In this document: positions 34,294-42,949 of the stretch, piece by piece
Layout of the letters: each line of letters opens with the position of its first letter
Position numbering within the stretch: the stretch's first letter is position 1
Source of the DNA: Nonomuraea endophytica
Lineage (GTDB): Bacteria; Actinomycetota; Actinomycetes; Streptosporangiales; Streptosporangiaceae
DNA: 55,146 bases
Reading direction: 5' to 3'
Assembly (NCBI RefSeq): GCF_014203235.1
Contig: NZ_JACHIN010000002.1
Span: forward strand, 1 to 55,146
Program-made: the position numbers and the translations under genes
Notes under the pieces: generated by a model
The model's database searches: none
The model's input: the letters and a program-made list of their open reading frames with translations, nothing else
Told to the model about the DNA's origin: nothing

Positions 34294-34299
34294 GTGTCC

Positions 34300-35139
34300 T
34301 CAGGGGAAGACGATGGTCTTGTGGCCGTCGAGCAGCACCCGCTGCTCCGTGTGCCACTTCACCGCCCTGGCCAGCGCCACGCACTCCACGTCCCGCCCGA
34401 TCCGCACGAGATCCTGCGGCGTGTTGCTGTGACTGACCCGCGCGACCTCCTGCTCGATGATGGGGCCCTCGTCGAGGTCGGAGGTGACGTAGTGGGCGGT
34501 CGCGCCGATCAGCTTGACGCCGCGCGCGTGCGCCTGGTGGTACGGCCTGGCGCCCTTGAACGACGGCAGGAACGAGTGGTGGATGTTGATCGCCCGCCCG
34601 GCGAGCTTCTCGCACAGATCCTCCGACAGGACCTGCATGTAGCGGGCCAGCACGACCAGCTCGGCCTGGTAGTGCTCGACCAGCGTGAGCACCTCGGCCT
34701 CCTGCCTGGGCTTGGTCTCGGGGGTGACCGGCAGGTGGTGGTAGTCGATGCCGTAGGACTGGGTGAGCGGCCGCAGGTCGGGGTGGTTAGAGGCGACGCC
34801 GACGATCTCGATGTCCAGGGCGCCGGAGCGCACCCGGTAGAGCAGGTCGTTCAGGCAGTGGTCGAACTTGCTGACCATGATGAGCACCCGCATCTTGCGC
34901 GCCACGTCGCGCAGCGTGAACTCCATGGCGAATTCGGGGGCCAGGGCGGCGAAGGCCGCCCTGAGCTCGTCCTCGGCCAGGGGTGCGGTGAACTGCACCC
35001 GCATGAAGAACCGTTCGTCACCGAACTGCTGGCTCTCCTTGATGTTGCAGCCGTGCTCGGCCAGCAGACCCGAGACCGCGGCGACGACGCCGGGCCGGTC
35101 GGGGCAGGACAGAGTCAGGACGAATTCGGATGTGCTCAT
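34300..35139 (-). CDS. purU: formyltetrahydrofolate deformylase
   Basis: The 279-residue protein releases formate from 10-formyl-THF. It has an N-terminal ACT domain (LTLSCPDRPGVVAAVSGLLAEHGCNI) and a formyltransferase-fold domain with KMRVLIMVSKFDHCLNDLLYR, the catalytic region INIHHSFLPSFKGARPYHQA and GATAHYVTSDLDEGPIIEQ. It is the last gene of a four-gene operon and overlaps the FAD/GcvT gene by ATGA. Its likely job is to remove formyl-THF made from methyl groups released by that enzyme. Confidence 0.96.
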   Translation of the reverse strand: MSTSEFVLTLSCPDRPGVVAAVSGLLAEHGCNIKESQQFGDERFFMRVQFTAPLAEDELRAAFAALAPEFAMEFTLRDVARKMRVLIMVSKFDHCLNDLLYRVRSGALDIEIVGVASNHPDLRPLTQSYGIDYHHLPVTPETKPRQEAEVLTLVEHYQAELVVLARYMQVLSEDLCEKLAGRAINIHHSFLPSFKGARPYHQAHARGVKLIGATAHYVTSDLDEGPIIEQEVARVSHSNTPQDLVRIGRDVECVALARAVKWHTEQRVLLDGHKTIVFP

Positions 35140-37502
35140 GCCTTCACTCTCGAAGAGGTGGGATCGTAGGGTGCCTTGCGGCTGATCTGGGCAGAGTACA
35201 TCTCTCCGGCGACATCCACCTGAGCCTTCTCCATCGTGGCATCGCTCACGAAACCGAGCGCGACCGAGGCGCCGAGCGTCGGGCTGTAGGCGGCCGAGGT
35301 GACGTAGCCGACGGGCTCGCCGTCGCGCAGCAGCGACTCGCCGCCCCACAGGTGGGCCTCGGGGTCGTCGAGCACGATGGAGACGACGTGGCGGCCCTGG
35401 TCGTCCATGGCCCGGTCCGCGCCTCGGTAGCCGCCGGTCTTCTTGCAGGCGAAGCGGAGTCCGGCCGCGGCGGGCGTCACCTCGGGGCCGAGCTCGCGGC
35501 CCCACGCGCGGTAGCCCTTCTCGATGCGCATGGCCTCGATGGCGTAGTAGCCGGCCTGGGTGAGGCCGGTCGTGAGCAGGGTCTCGTAGACGGTGACGGC
35601 GAACTCGGACGGGACGTACAGCTCCCAGCCCAGCTCACCCACGTAGGTCATCCGGGTGGCGCGCACGGTGGCGTAGCCGAGGTCGACGAGCCGCGAGGTG
35701 CCGACGGCGAATGCCGAAAAATCCGCCTTCGACACGCTTTGCAGGATTTCTCGCGATTTAGGGCCCATGACGCTGAAGACGGCGTATGTACCGGTGACGT
35801 CCACCAGCACGGCGTGGTGCTCGCCCAGGCCCTTGGAGATGACGTCGAAGTCCCGCGTGCTCTGCGCGGAACCCGTCACGATCAGGTACTCGTCGTGCGC
35901 CACCCGCGTCACCGTCAGGTCCGACTCGTAGCCGCCCCGGTCGTTGAGCAGGCCCGTGTAGACGACCCGGCCCACCTCGACGTCCACGTCGGCCGTGCAC
36001 AGCCACTGCAGCGCCGCCGCCGCGTCCCGGCCCTTGAGCGTGAACTTGCCGAACGACGTCTGGTCGAACAGCGCCGCCTGTGTCCTGCACGCGTGGATCT
36101 CCGCGTTCACCTGCGGCTGCCATTCGGGCCTCGCGAAGGTGTACGGCGCCGCCGTGCCGAAATAGTTGGCCCGCTCCCAGCCCATCTTCGAGCCGAAACA
36201 CGCGCCCGCGGCGGCGAGCAGGTGGTGCACCGGCGAGCGGCGCAGCGGTCTGGCCGTCTCCAGCTCCTTGTTCGGCCAGGACATGGCGTAGTGCAGGCCC
36301 AGCGTCTCGGTGACGCGGTCGCGCAGCCAGGTGTCGTTGTCCGCCCAGCGGGCGAAGCGGCGCAGGTCGGCGGGCCACAGGTCGCTGGTCGGCGCGCCGT
36401 TCACGATCCACTCGGCCAGCGCCCGGCCAGCGCCGCCCGCCGAGGCGATGCCCGCGGAGTTGAAACCGGCGCCGACGAAGAAGCCGCGCACCTCGGGCGC
36501 CGCGCCGAGCAGGAACATGTTGTCCGGCGTGAACGACTCCGGGCCGTTGTAGAACATGCGCACGCCGGTCGTCTCCAGGGCGGGGACGCGGTGGATCGCG
36601 TTCTCCATGATGATCGAGAACTGGTCCCAGTCCTCCTCCAGCAGCTGGAACTCGAACGGGTACGGGATGCCGTCCATGCCCCACGGCTTCGCGTCCGGCT
36701 CGAACCCGCCCACGACCAGGCCGCCGACCTCCTCCTTGAAGTAGGCATAGCCATCCGGGTCCCGCAGGACGGGCAGATCTGGACGGACGCCTTCGATCTG
36801 CTCGGTGACCACGTAGAAGTGCTCGGCGGAGTGCAGCGGGACCGTCACCCCGGCCATGCGCCCGATCTCCTTGGCCCACTGGCCGGCGCAGTTGACGACG
36901 TAGTCCGTCTCGATCTCGCCCTCGGAGGTGCTGACCGACTTCACCACGCCGTCCTTGACGGTGACGCCGGTGACGCGGACCCGCTCGACCACCTGCACGC
37001 CGCGCCGCTGGGCGCCCCGGGCCAGCGCCTGGGTGAGGTCGGACGGGTTGGCCTTGCCGTCGCCCGGCAGCCAGACGCCGCCCACGACGTCGTCCACTCG
37101 CATGACCGGCCACAACTCCTGGGCCTGGGTCGGGGTGATGATCTCGGCGGTCACGCCGTAGTTGCGGGCCTGGGCGGCGGTGCGCCTGAGCTGCGTCATA
37201 CGTTCGGCGGTGCGGGCGACGCTCACGCTGCCGCACTGCTTCCAGCCGGTGCCGAAGCCGGTCTCCGCCTCAAGCCTCGCGTACAGGTCGGTGCTGTACT
37301 GGATCAGCCTCGTCATGCTCTCGGTGCTGCGCAGCTGGCCCACCAGCCCGGCCGCGTGCCAGGTGGTGCCGCAGGACAGCTGCCCCTGCTCCAGCACCAC
37401 GACGTCGGTCCAGCCGAGCTCGGCCAGGTGATAGGCCACGCTGGCGCCGACGATGCCGCCACCGATGATCACAACCTGCGCGCGGGAGGGCAGCGCCTTC
37501 AA
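35136..37502 (-). CDS. FAD-dependent dimethylglycine/sarcosine dehydrogenase-like protein with GcvT domain
   Basis: The protein has 788 residues. The N-terminal FAD fold (VVIIGGGIVGASVAYHLAE) and DAO domain extend to about 370, followed by an FAO_M segment and a C-terminal aminomethyltransferase (GcvT-like) region (about 430-780). Such fusions oxidatively demethylate N-methyl amines and pass the one-carbon unit to tetrahydrofolate. The start is TTG at 37502. GAGGAG stands at the right distance, and the TTG overlaps the LysR stop as TTGA, which matches the junction style of this operon. The substrate is unknown; the neighbouring aminotransferase suggests an N-methyl amino compound. Confidence 0.93.
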   Translation of the reverse strand: MKALPSRAQVVIIGGGIVGASVAYHLAELGWTDVVVLEQGQLSCGTTWHAAGLVGQLRSTESMTRLIQYSTDLYARLEAETGFGTGWKQCGSVSVARTAERMTQLRRTAAQARNYGVTAEIITPTQAQELWPVMRVDDVVGGVWLPGDGKANPSDLTQALARGAQRRGVQVVERVRVTGVTVKDGVVKSVSTSEGEIETDYVVNCAGQWAKEIGRMAGVTVPLHSAEHFYVVTEQIEGVRPDLPVLRDPDGYAYFKEEVGGLVVGGFEPDAKPWGMDGIPYPFEFQLLEEDWDQFSIIMENAIHRVPALETTGVRMFYNGPESFTPDNMFLLGAAPEVRGFFVGAGFNSAGIASAGGAGRALAEWIVNGAPTSDLWPADLRRFARWADNDTWLRDRVTETLGLHYAMSWPNKELETARPLRRSPVHHLLAAAGACFGSKMGWERANYFGTAAPYTFARPEWQPQVNAEIHACRTQAALFDQTSFGKFTLKGRDAAAALQWLCTADVDVEVGRVVYTGLLNDRGGYESDLTVTRVAHDEYLIVTGSAQSTRDFDVISKGLGEHHAVLVDVTGTYAVFSVMGPKSREILQSVSKADFSAFAVGTSRLVDLGYATVRATRMTYVGELGWELYVPSEFAVTVYETLLTTGLTQAGYYAIEAMRIEKGYRAWGRELGPEVTPAAAGLRFACKKTGGYRGADRAMDDQGRHVVSIVLDDPEAHLWGGESLLRDGEPVGYVTSAAYSPTLGASVALGFVSDATMEKAQVDVAGEMYSAQISRKAPYDPTSSRVKA

Positions 37503-38422
37503 GAAATGCTCCTCAACCTGTTGATCCCCGGCCAGCTGCGCACGTTCCGCAGCATGGCGATGAAAGCCTGCTCGGCCGGGCCGAGCAGGCGGTCGCGGCG
37601 GTGGGCCAGCACGATCGGGCGCGGCTTCGGCACCGGCGCGACCGCCACCGCCGCCAGCCGCCCGTCGGCGAGCTCCTGCTCCACGCAGTGCTCCGACAGC
37701 AGCGAGACGCCCAGCCCGGCCGCGACCGCCTGCTTGATCGTCTCCGGCCCCCATATCTCGGTACGGCCGGCCGCCTCCAGCCCCCACGTCTCCAGCGCCT
37801 CTTCCTGGAGTTCCCGGGTGGACGAGCCCGGCTCGCGGATCAGGAACAGCTCGCCGGCCAGCTCGTGCGGCTCCGCCGTACCGGTGGAGGAGAGCTTGTG
37901 GCCCGGCTGCGTGATGAGGACGAGGCGATCCTCCAGGATCGGCTCGCTGACCAGCTGTGCGGCGCTCGGTTCGCCCGCCAGCACCGCGACGCCGATCTCA
38001 CCGTCGACCAGCCCGCGCTCGACCTGCTGCGCGTTGCCGACCTGGATGCCGATCTCGATGCCGGGGTGCCGGTCGCGGAAGGCGGCCAGGAGCGGGGGCA
38101 GCAGGTACGTGCCGACCGTGGTGGTGCCGCCCGCCACCAGCGTGCCCGTCTGCAGGCCCGACACCTGGCGGATCGCCGCCACGGCCTCGTCGGCCAGGAG
38201 GAAGACGCGCTTGGCGTACTCCAGCATGACCTCGCCCTCGGGCGTCAGCCTGATGCGCGCGCCGCTGCGGTCGATCAGCGTGGTACGAAGCGACTGCTCA
38301 AGCTGCCTGACCTGGTGCGACACCGATGGCTGGCTCAGGTAGAGCTTCTGCGCGGCCGCCGAGAAGCCGCCGCATTCGACCACGGTCATGAAGATCCAGA
38401 GCCGGTGCAGGTTGAGCTGCAT
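37499..38422 (-). CDS. LysR family transcriptional regulator
   Basis: The 307-residue protein has the N-terminal winged HTH (LNLHRLWIFMTVVECGGFSAAAQKLYLSQPSVSHQVRQLE) and a two-lobed ligand-binding domain (GTLVAGGTTTVGTYLLPPLL). It sits inside the operon: five bases after the PhnW-like stop and overlapping the FAD/GcvT start. LysR genes are usually divergent from their targets, so this embedded position is uncommon and implies co-expression with the pathway. Confidence 0.93.
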   Translation of the reverse strand: MQLNLHRLWIFMTVVECGGFSAAAQKLYLSQPSVSHQVRQLEQSLRTTLIDRSGARIRLTPEGEVMLEYAKRVFLLADEAVAAIRQVSGLQTGTLVAGGTTTVGTYLLPPLLAAFRDRHPGIEIGIQVGNAQQVERGLVDGEIGVAVLAGEPSAAQLVSEPILEDRLVLITQPGHKLSSTGTAEPHELAGELFLIREPGSSTRELQEEALETWGLEAAGRTEIWGPETIKQAVAAGLGVSLLSEHCVEQELADGRLAAVAVAPVPKPRPIVLAHRRDRLLGPAEQAFIAMLRNVRSWPGINRLRSIS

Positions 38423-38427
38423 CGTCG

Positions 38428-39528
38428 TTAACCCCTAGCTGCCTCGATGGACTCCCGGAGCGCGTCCTCCAGCTGCTCCAGCCGGTGCCAGGGGATCTCC
38501 CCCATCGTGCAGATCCGGAAGAAATCTCGCGAAAGCTGCCCTTGACCAGCGTAGATAACGTACCCACGCTTTTTGAGCTCGTCGTGAAGGGATTCGTACG
38601 TCACGCTTTCCGGCAGGTGAAGCATCGTCACCGTGTTGGACCGGAATTGTTCATCAACCAGGATCCGCAGCCCGAGGCGCTCGAACTGCCCCCGCACCAG
38701 CGCCGCCCGCTCCCGGTACAGCTTCGTCCTGGCCGCGAACCCGCCCGCCTCCTCGTACTCCTTGATCGCCTCGTCCAGCGCGTAGCAGACCTGGACCGCC
38801 GGGGTGAACGGCACGTCACCCTTGCGCTGCCCCTTGAGGTAGCTGGCCGCGTTCAGGTAGAGGCTGCGCTCAGGCACTTCCTGGATGCGTTCGATCGACC
38901 GCTCGCTGCACAGGATGAACGACATGCCCGGCTGCCCATGGAGCCCCTTGTTGGCGGTGCCGCAGACGACGTCCGCCTTGACCTCCGACAGGTCCTGATC
39001 CTCGATCGCGGTGCCGGAGATGGCGTCGATCACGAACAACGCCCCGTGGGCCGCCACGACCTCGCCGATCTCCTTGACCGGGTTGATCAGGCCGGTGGTG
39101 GTCTCGTGGTGCACACAGACGACGGCATCGACGTGCGGGTACTCCGCGAGCGCCGCCTCGACCGCCCCGGGATCGGCCGGAACCGTCCACTCACTCCTGA
39201 CCTCGTGGAACGGGATGCCGTGCGCCTTGGCGATCCTGATCATCCGGTCACCGTAGACGCCGTTGTTCACGATGATCACGCCGCGGTCCGGGCGGACGGA
39301 GCTGATGACCGCCATCTCCATCGCCGCCGTCCCCGACCCGGTGACCAGGAGCGCTTCGTGGGTGCCGCCGAGGTTCAGGGAACGGGGCAGCGCCTCCCGG
39401 ATCCTGAACAGCAGCTCGGTGAACTCCGGCTCGCGATGGCACAGATCGCCGCGCAGCAGGGCGTCCTTGACCCGCTTCGAGGTACAGGCCGGACCGGGAT
39501 TCAACAGAATGAGCTCTTCGTCCATCAT
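38428..39528 (-). CDS. phnW: class V aminotransferase, 2-aminoethylphosphonate transaminase-like
   Basis: The 366-residue protein closely follows PhnW: LLNPGPACTSKRVKDAL, GSGTAAMEMA, HETTTGLINPVKEIG, the PLP lysine in GTANKGLHGQPG, and a C-terminal KKRGYVIYAGQGQLSRDFFRICTMGEI. PhnW moves the amino group of 2-aminoethylphosphonate to pyruvate. The class is also close to alanine-glyoxylate aminotransferases, and no PhnX hydrolase is present here, so the substrate is not certain. The start is one of two consecutive ATGs (39528/39525). It heads the operon and is divergent from a phosphate transporter. Confidence 0.8.
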   Translation of the reverse strand: MMDEELILLNPGPACTSKRVKDALLRGDLCHREPEFTELLFRIREALPRSLNLGGTHEALLVTGSGTAAMEMAVISSVRPDRGVIIVNNGVYGDRMIRIAKAHGIPFHEVRSEWTVPADPGAVEAALAEYPHVDAVVCVHHETTTGLINPVKEIGEVVAAHGALFVIDAISGTAIEDQDLSEVKADVVCGTANKGLHGQPGMSFILCSERSIERIQEVPERSLYLNAASYLKGQRKGDVPFTPAVQVCYALDEAIKEYEEAGGFAARTKLYRERAALVRGQFERLGLRILVDEQFRSNTVTMLHLPESVTYESLHDELKKRGYVIYAGQGQLSRDFFRICTMGEIPWHRLEQLEDALRESIEAARG

Positions 39529-39730
39529 CCACTCGATCTTGGGAAGGTATCGGGCATTACGGACGCTACTTGGCCAGCTCACCGTAGTGACAGCCGCCTT
39601 TCCCTATACCCCCCATAACCCTTTCCCCCTTGCCCACCCCACCCCGGCCTCCCCACGCCCGACCTCGCCACCGGAGCAACAGCGCGCGACGAGACCCGAG
39701 GCTGTGGCACGTGGGGCAGAGGGGTGAGGG

Positions 39731-39749
39731 GGCTATGGGCGCCATAACC
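39731..39749. promoter_or_regulatory. palindrome upstream of the phosphate transporter
   Basis: GGCTATGG, three bases, CCATAACC: a hyphenated inverted repeat with one mismatch, 38 bases before the transporter ATG. A related CCCATAACCC occurs near 39612 on the other side of the intergenic region (39583-39786). It could be a regulator site for the divergent pair. No known box is recognised. Confidence 0.35.
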
Positions 39750-39786
39750 GAATGCCTCTTGCCCGGGCAGGTGTGGGCGGAATGGG

Positions 39787-40740
39787 ATGGAGCGCATGCC
39801 GTTGGACGTCGTCGTGTTGGCCGTGGTCGCGGGCCTGTTCGCGATCGTTTCCGGCATGAACGACGGCGGCTCGATCCTGGCCACCGGCCTCAAACTCCCG
39901 ACGGTACGGCCCGCCACCGGGATCCTCACCCTCGTCGCGATGGTGGCACTGATCCCCCTGGCAACGCACCAGGTGGCGCTGACGTTCGTCAACCGTCTGG
40001 CCACGTTCCACGATCCGGGCGGCAGATATGCGATGACGATCGCCGTCATCTGTTCGCTGGCAGTCGTGCTGGTGTTAAGCGCGAAGGGCCGTCCCACCAG
40101 CCTCACTCTGGCCATCGTCGGCGGCCTGACCGGCGCCGGGCTCGGCTGGGGACTACCGGTGTCAGCCGGTTCGGCGGCACTGGTGCTGGGCTTCGGCCTG
40201 GCAGCCCCGGTGGTCGGCGCACTGACAGCGTGGGCGGTGACACTCCTGCTGCTCCGCCTGGCCAACGCTCACACCCTGCCCAGCTGGCACCGGGTGGCGT
40301 TCATCGTGCAATGCGTGGCCTACGCCGCCAACGACGGTCAGAAGATGCTGGCGGTCTTCATCATCGCCATCGGCACCACTGACCCCGGCCTGGGCATGAC
40401 CATCCTGACCGCTGCCCTCTTCGGGTTGGGCGCTCTTTACGGCCTCCCGAGGGCGGGTCGCCTGCTGTCGCGCGAGATCATCGTCTCGCGCCCCCTGCAC
40501 GGGGTTGCCGCCGAACTCGCCGCCGGCGGCGCGGTCATCGCCAGTGCCGCGGCCGGCATGCCGGTCAGTATGACCCAGGCGGTGGCCGGTGCCCTCATCG
40601 GCGCCGGCATGACCCAGGGCGGCGGCCGAGTCCGCTGGTACGCCGCCGTCAAAATCGTCACCGCCTGGCTCCTGACCCTCCCCGCCAGCGCCCTCCTGGC
40701 CGGGATAACCGCCTGGACAGCCAAGGCGGCCCTCCCATGA
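39787..40740 (+). CDS. PiT family inorganic phosphate transporter-like permease
   Basis: The 317-residue, highly hydrophobic protein has about nine membrane segments. The two PiT signature repeats are present in altered form: GMNDGGSILATG near the N-terminus and AANDGQKMLAV in the middle, plus the conserved MTQAVAGALIGAG near the C-terminus. It is shorter than typical PiT proteins (about 400-500) and lacks a large cytosolic loop. The DUF47 gene downstream supports the call. It is divergent from a possible phosphonate operon. Confidence 0.85.
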   Translation: MERMPLDVVVLAVVAGLFAIVSGMNDGGSILATGLKLPTVRPATGILTLVAMVALIPLATHQVALTFVNRLATFHDPGGRYAMTIAVICSLAVVLVLSAKGRPTSLTLAIVGGLTGAGLGWGLPVSAGSAALVLGFGLAAPVVGALTAWAVTLLLLRLANAHTLPSWHRVAFIVQCVAYAANDGQKMLAVFIIAIGTTDPGLGMTILTAALFGLGALYGLPRAGRLLSREIIVSRPLHGVAAELAAGGAVIASAAAGMPVSMTQAVAGALIGAGMTQGGGRVRWYAAVKIVTAWLLTLPASALLAGITAWTAKAALP

Positions 40741-41017
40741 ACCTCACCTACTCAGTGACCTCACACCTCCGAACCCGCTTGAGCCGCGGGAGCGTCCAGG
40801 CACCAAGACGACCGCCCTGACGCCAATTTGGCCACGAGCGACCCGCGTTGGGCTCCCGGGCGGTCGAGGCGTTGAAGTGGCGGGCTATCGGGCCGGCCTG
40901 CGGCGACCCAGGGCGTTGAGGGCAGACCCGGTGACGGAGCAGACCGGGAGTCGGGGCTGGGCCGGGGGTGGGGTGGTTTTGTCGGTGGGCGGTTGGGTCT
41001 AGTGGAGGGGTGGGTTG

Positions 41018-41650
41018 GTGGGGCGGTTGCGGTGGGTTCGGGATCTTGTTGCCGGGCGGATGGATCGGGCGCTAGCTGAGGCGTTGCTGGGGCAGCTTGA
41101 GGCGACCAAGGCCGGGGCTTGGCTGGCCATGGCGATGATCGGTGGGGAGGTGGGGCGGACGGGGGCGCATGAGCAGATGCGGGCGATTGAGCATCTGGGG
41201 GATGCGGAGCGGCGCAGGCTTGTGGACGAGTTGAAGAGTGCGCTGGTCACGCCTATTGATCGGGAGGATCTGTTTCGGCTGTCCCGGTCTATTGATGATG
41301 TGCTGGATTCTTTGCGCGACTTTGTGCGGGAGTCGCATCTTTATCGGGTGCCGGATCAGATTCGGTTTTCGCCGATGCTTGATCAGGTGATTGTGGGAAT
41401 TGACGCGCTTGAGGATGCGGTGCGGAATCTCGCGGCTCGGCCTTCTTCCGTTGCGCATGACGCGCTGGAGGCGAAGAAGGCGGGTGGCGCGATTCGGCGG
41501 ATGTACCAGTATGAGATTTCGCGGATCTTCTCCGGGGAGGTCACTTCTCTGGCGCTCAAGGAGCGGGAGCTCGTACGGCGGCTGGAGATTGTCGGGATGG
41601 CGATCGGGGACGCGGCCGACGCCATCGCCGACGGGGGTATGAAGCGGTGA
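41018..41650 (+). CDS. DUF47/PhoU-like protein (Pit accessory)
   Basis: The 210-residue all-helical protein carries the DUF47 pattern: EHLGDAERRRLVDELKSAL, TPIDREDLFRLSRSIDDVLDSLRDF and a C-terminal VRRLEIVGMAIGDAADAIADGGMKR. Members sit next to PiT transporters and regulate them. GGAGGGG precedes it; GTG 41018 is better spaced than TTG 41015. A 277-base gap without a gene separates it from the transporter, whereas these pairs normally overlap. Its codons use T at third positions more than its neighbours do. Confidence 0.88.
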   Translation: MGRLRWVRDLVAGRMDRALAEALLGQLEATKAGAWLAMAMIGGEVGRTGAHEQMRAIEHLGDAERRRLVDELKSALVTPIDREDLFRLSRSIDDVLDSLRDFVRESHLYRVPDQIRFSPMLDQVIVGIDALEDAVRNLAARPSSVAHDALEAKKAGGAIRRMYQYEISRIFSGEVTSLALKERELVRRLEIVGMAIGDAADAIADGGMKR

Positions 41651-41655
41651 AAACC

Positions 41656-42546
41656 CTAGGGATGCAGGGCCAGGGCTGGGGCCAAGCTTTCCAGCTGGGT
41701 CAGGGCGTGGTCCAGGTTGGGGCGTTCTGGGGACAGGGGCTGGAGGGCCACGTGGTCGGCGCCTGCGTCCCAGTGGGCTTGGATGCGCTTCACCACCGAC
41801 TCTTCCGTGCCCCAGGCGACGATGGCGTCCACCAGGCGGTTGCTGCCGCCGTCTGCCAGGTCGGACTCGGTGAAGCCGAGGTCGATCAGGTTGTTGGTGT
41901 AGTTGGGGAGCTTCAGGTAGTGGTGCATGTGGGCGCGGGCGATCTGGCGGGCCTTCGACGGGTCGGGCTCCAGGACTACGGCCTGCTCCGGGACCAGGAG
42001 GCGGTCCTTGCCCAGGATGGCGCGGGCCTTCGCGGTGTGCTCCGGCGGGACGAAGTAGGGGTGAGCGCCGGAGGCTCGATCGCGGGACAACTCCAGCATC
42101 TTCGGGCGCAACGCCGCCAGGAGGCGTGGGGCCGGGTGCTCCGGGGTGGGGACGTCGGTGACCGTCTGGTCCATCGCGTCCAGATAGGAACGCATGGCGC
42201 TGATCGGCTTCGCGTACGTGTGGCCTCTGTCCTCTACCAGGACGCCGTGGCTCACGCCGATGCCCAGGATGAACCTGCCTTCGAAGGCCTCGCCCAGCCT
42301 GGCGGCACCGGCGGACATGGCCGTGGCGTCTCTGGCCCAGATGTTGGCGATGCCGGTGCCCACTGCCACCCGTCGCGTGGCGGCCAGGAGGATCGCGGCG
42401 GCCGCGAACGGCTCCCGGCTGCCTGGTCCCTCGTTGACCCACAGTGTGCCGTAGCCCAGGGACTCGAGCTTGGCTGCGGCCTGCCGCGAGGCTTCCGCGG
42501 GGCCGCGGCCCAGGAGCGGGTGCCAGACGCCGATGCGACCGTCCAT
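41656..42546 (-). CDS. LLM class F420-type oxidoreductase
   Basis: The 296-residue, luciferase-like (TIM barrel) protein contains GRIGVWHPLLGRG, GTLWVNEGPGSREPFAAAAILLAAT, VGTGIANIWARDA, FILGIGVSHG and GTEESVVKRIQAHWDAGADHVALQPL. The actinobacterial TIGR03620-type members are thought to use F420. The substrate is unknown. It is divergent from a small ArsR-type regulator with half-sites in between. It converges closely on the DUF47 gene. Confidence 0.9.
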   Translation of the reverse strand: MDGRIGVWHPLLGRGPAEASRQAAAKLESLGYGTLWVNEGPGSREPFAAAAILLAATRRVAVGTGIANIWARDATAMSAGAARLGEAFEGRFILGIGVSHGVLVEDRGHTYAKPISAMRSYLDAMDQTVTDVPTPEHPAPRLLAALRPKMLELSRDRASGAHPYFVPPEHTAKARAILGKDRLLVPEQAVVLEPDPSKARQIARAHMHHYLKLPNYTNNLIDLGFTESDLADGGSNRLVDAIVAWGTEESVVKRIQAHWDAGADHVALQPLSPERPNLDHALTQLESLAPALALHP

Positions 42547-42571
42547 GGACGGGGCCTCCTTAGGGGTAGAG

Positions 42572-42620
42572 TGTTCGACTGAGATGGAACAGTACACGAG
42601 TGTTCGACCGCAGTCGAACA
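42572..42620. promoter_or_regulatory. ArsR operator half-sites
   Basis: The perfect inverted repeat TGTTCGAC, four bases, GTCGAACA lies at 42601-42620. An extra copy of TGTTCGAC lies at 42572-42579, 29 bases upstream. These occupy the region between the LLM gene start and the ArsR gene. The main palindrome falls inside the ArsR reading frame if the ATG at 42584 is used, suggesting that the real start could be the GTG at 42656. Confidence 0.7.
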
Positions 42621-42949
42621 GAACACGGTCGCTCAACCACACCTCTCCGGTCGAGGTGAGCCTGCAGGCCGCCCTCGATGCCCTGGCCGATCCCATGCGG
42701 CGGCGGATCGTGCGGGAGCTCGCGTCGGTGCCCGACTGGACGCGGCCCTGCGGCACGTTCCACGACCTGCCGATCGCCAAGTCCACCCTCAGCCACCACT
42801 TCTCGGTGCTGCGCGGCGTCGGGCTGCTCGAACAGCGCGACGAAGGCTCCCGCCGCCTCAACCGGCTCCGCCGACCCGAGTTCGACGCCCGGTTTCCCGG
42901 GCTGCTGACGCTCGTGCTGGGCGAGGACGAGGACCCGCCGGGACCGTAA
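42584..42949 (+). CDS. ArsR-like helix-turn-helix regulator
   Basis: The protein has 121 residues from ATG 42584 (97 from GTG 42656). The ArsR-type winged helix is clear: EVSLQAALDALADPMRRRIVRELA, then PIAKSTLSHHFSVLRGVGLLEQRDEGSRRLNRL. It lacks obvious metal-binding cysteines. The conserved part begins after residue 25. It probably represses itself and the divergent LLM oxidoreductase through TGTTCGAC sites. Confidence 0.87.
   Translation: MEQYTSVRPQSNRTRSLNHTSPVEVSLQAALDALADPMRRRIVRELASVPDWTRPCGTFHDLPIAKSTLSHHFSVLRGVGLLEQRDEGSRRLNRLRRPEFDARFPGLLTLVLGEDEDPPGP

Noticed and set aside
35130..38342. 1070-codon plus-strand frame opposite the FAD/GcvT and LysR genes
   Set aside because: It spans two real genes with clear domains and coupled starts; its own product is Arg/His/Val-rich antisense translation.
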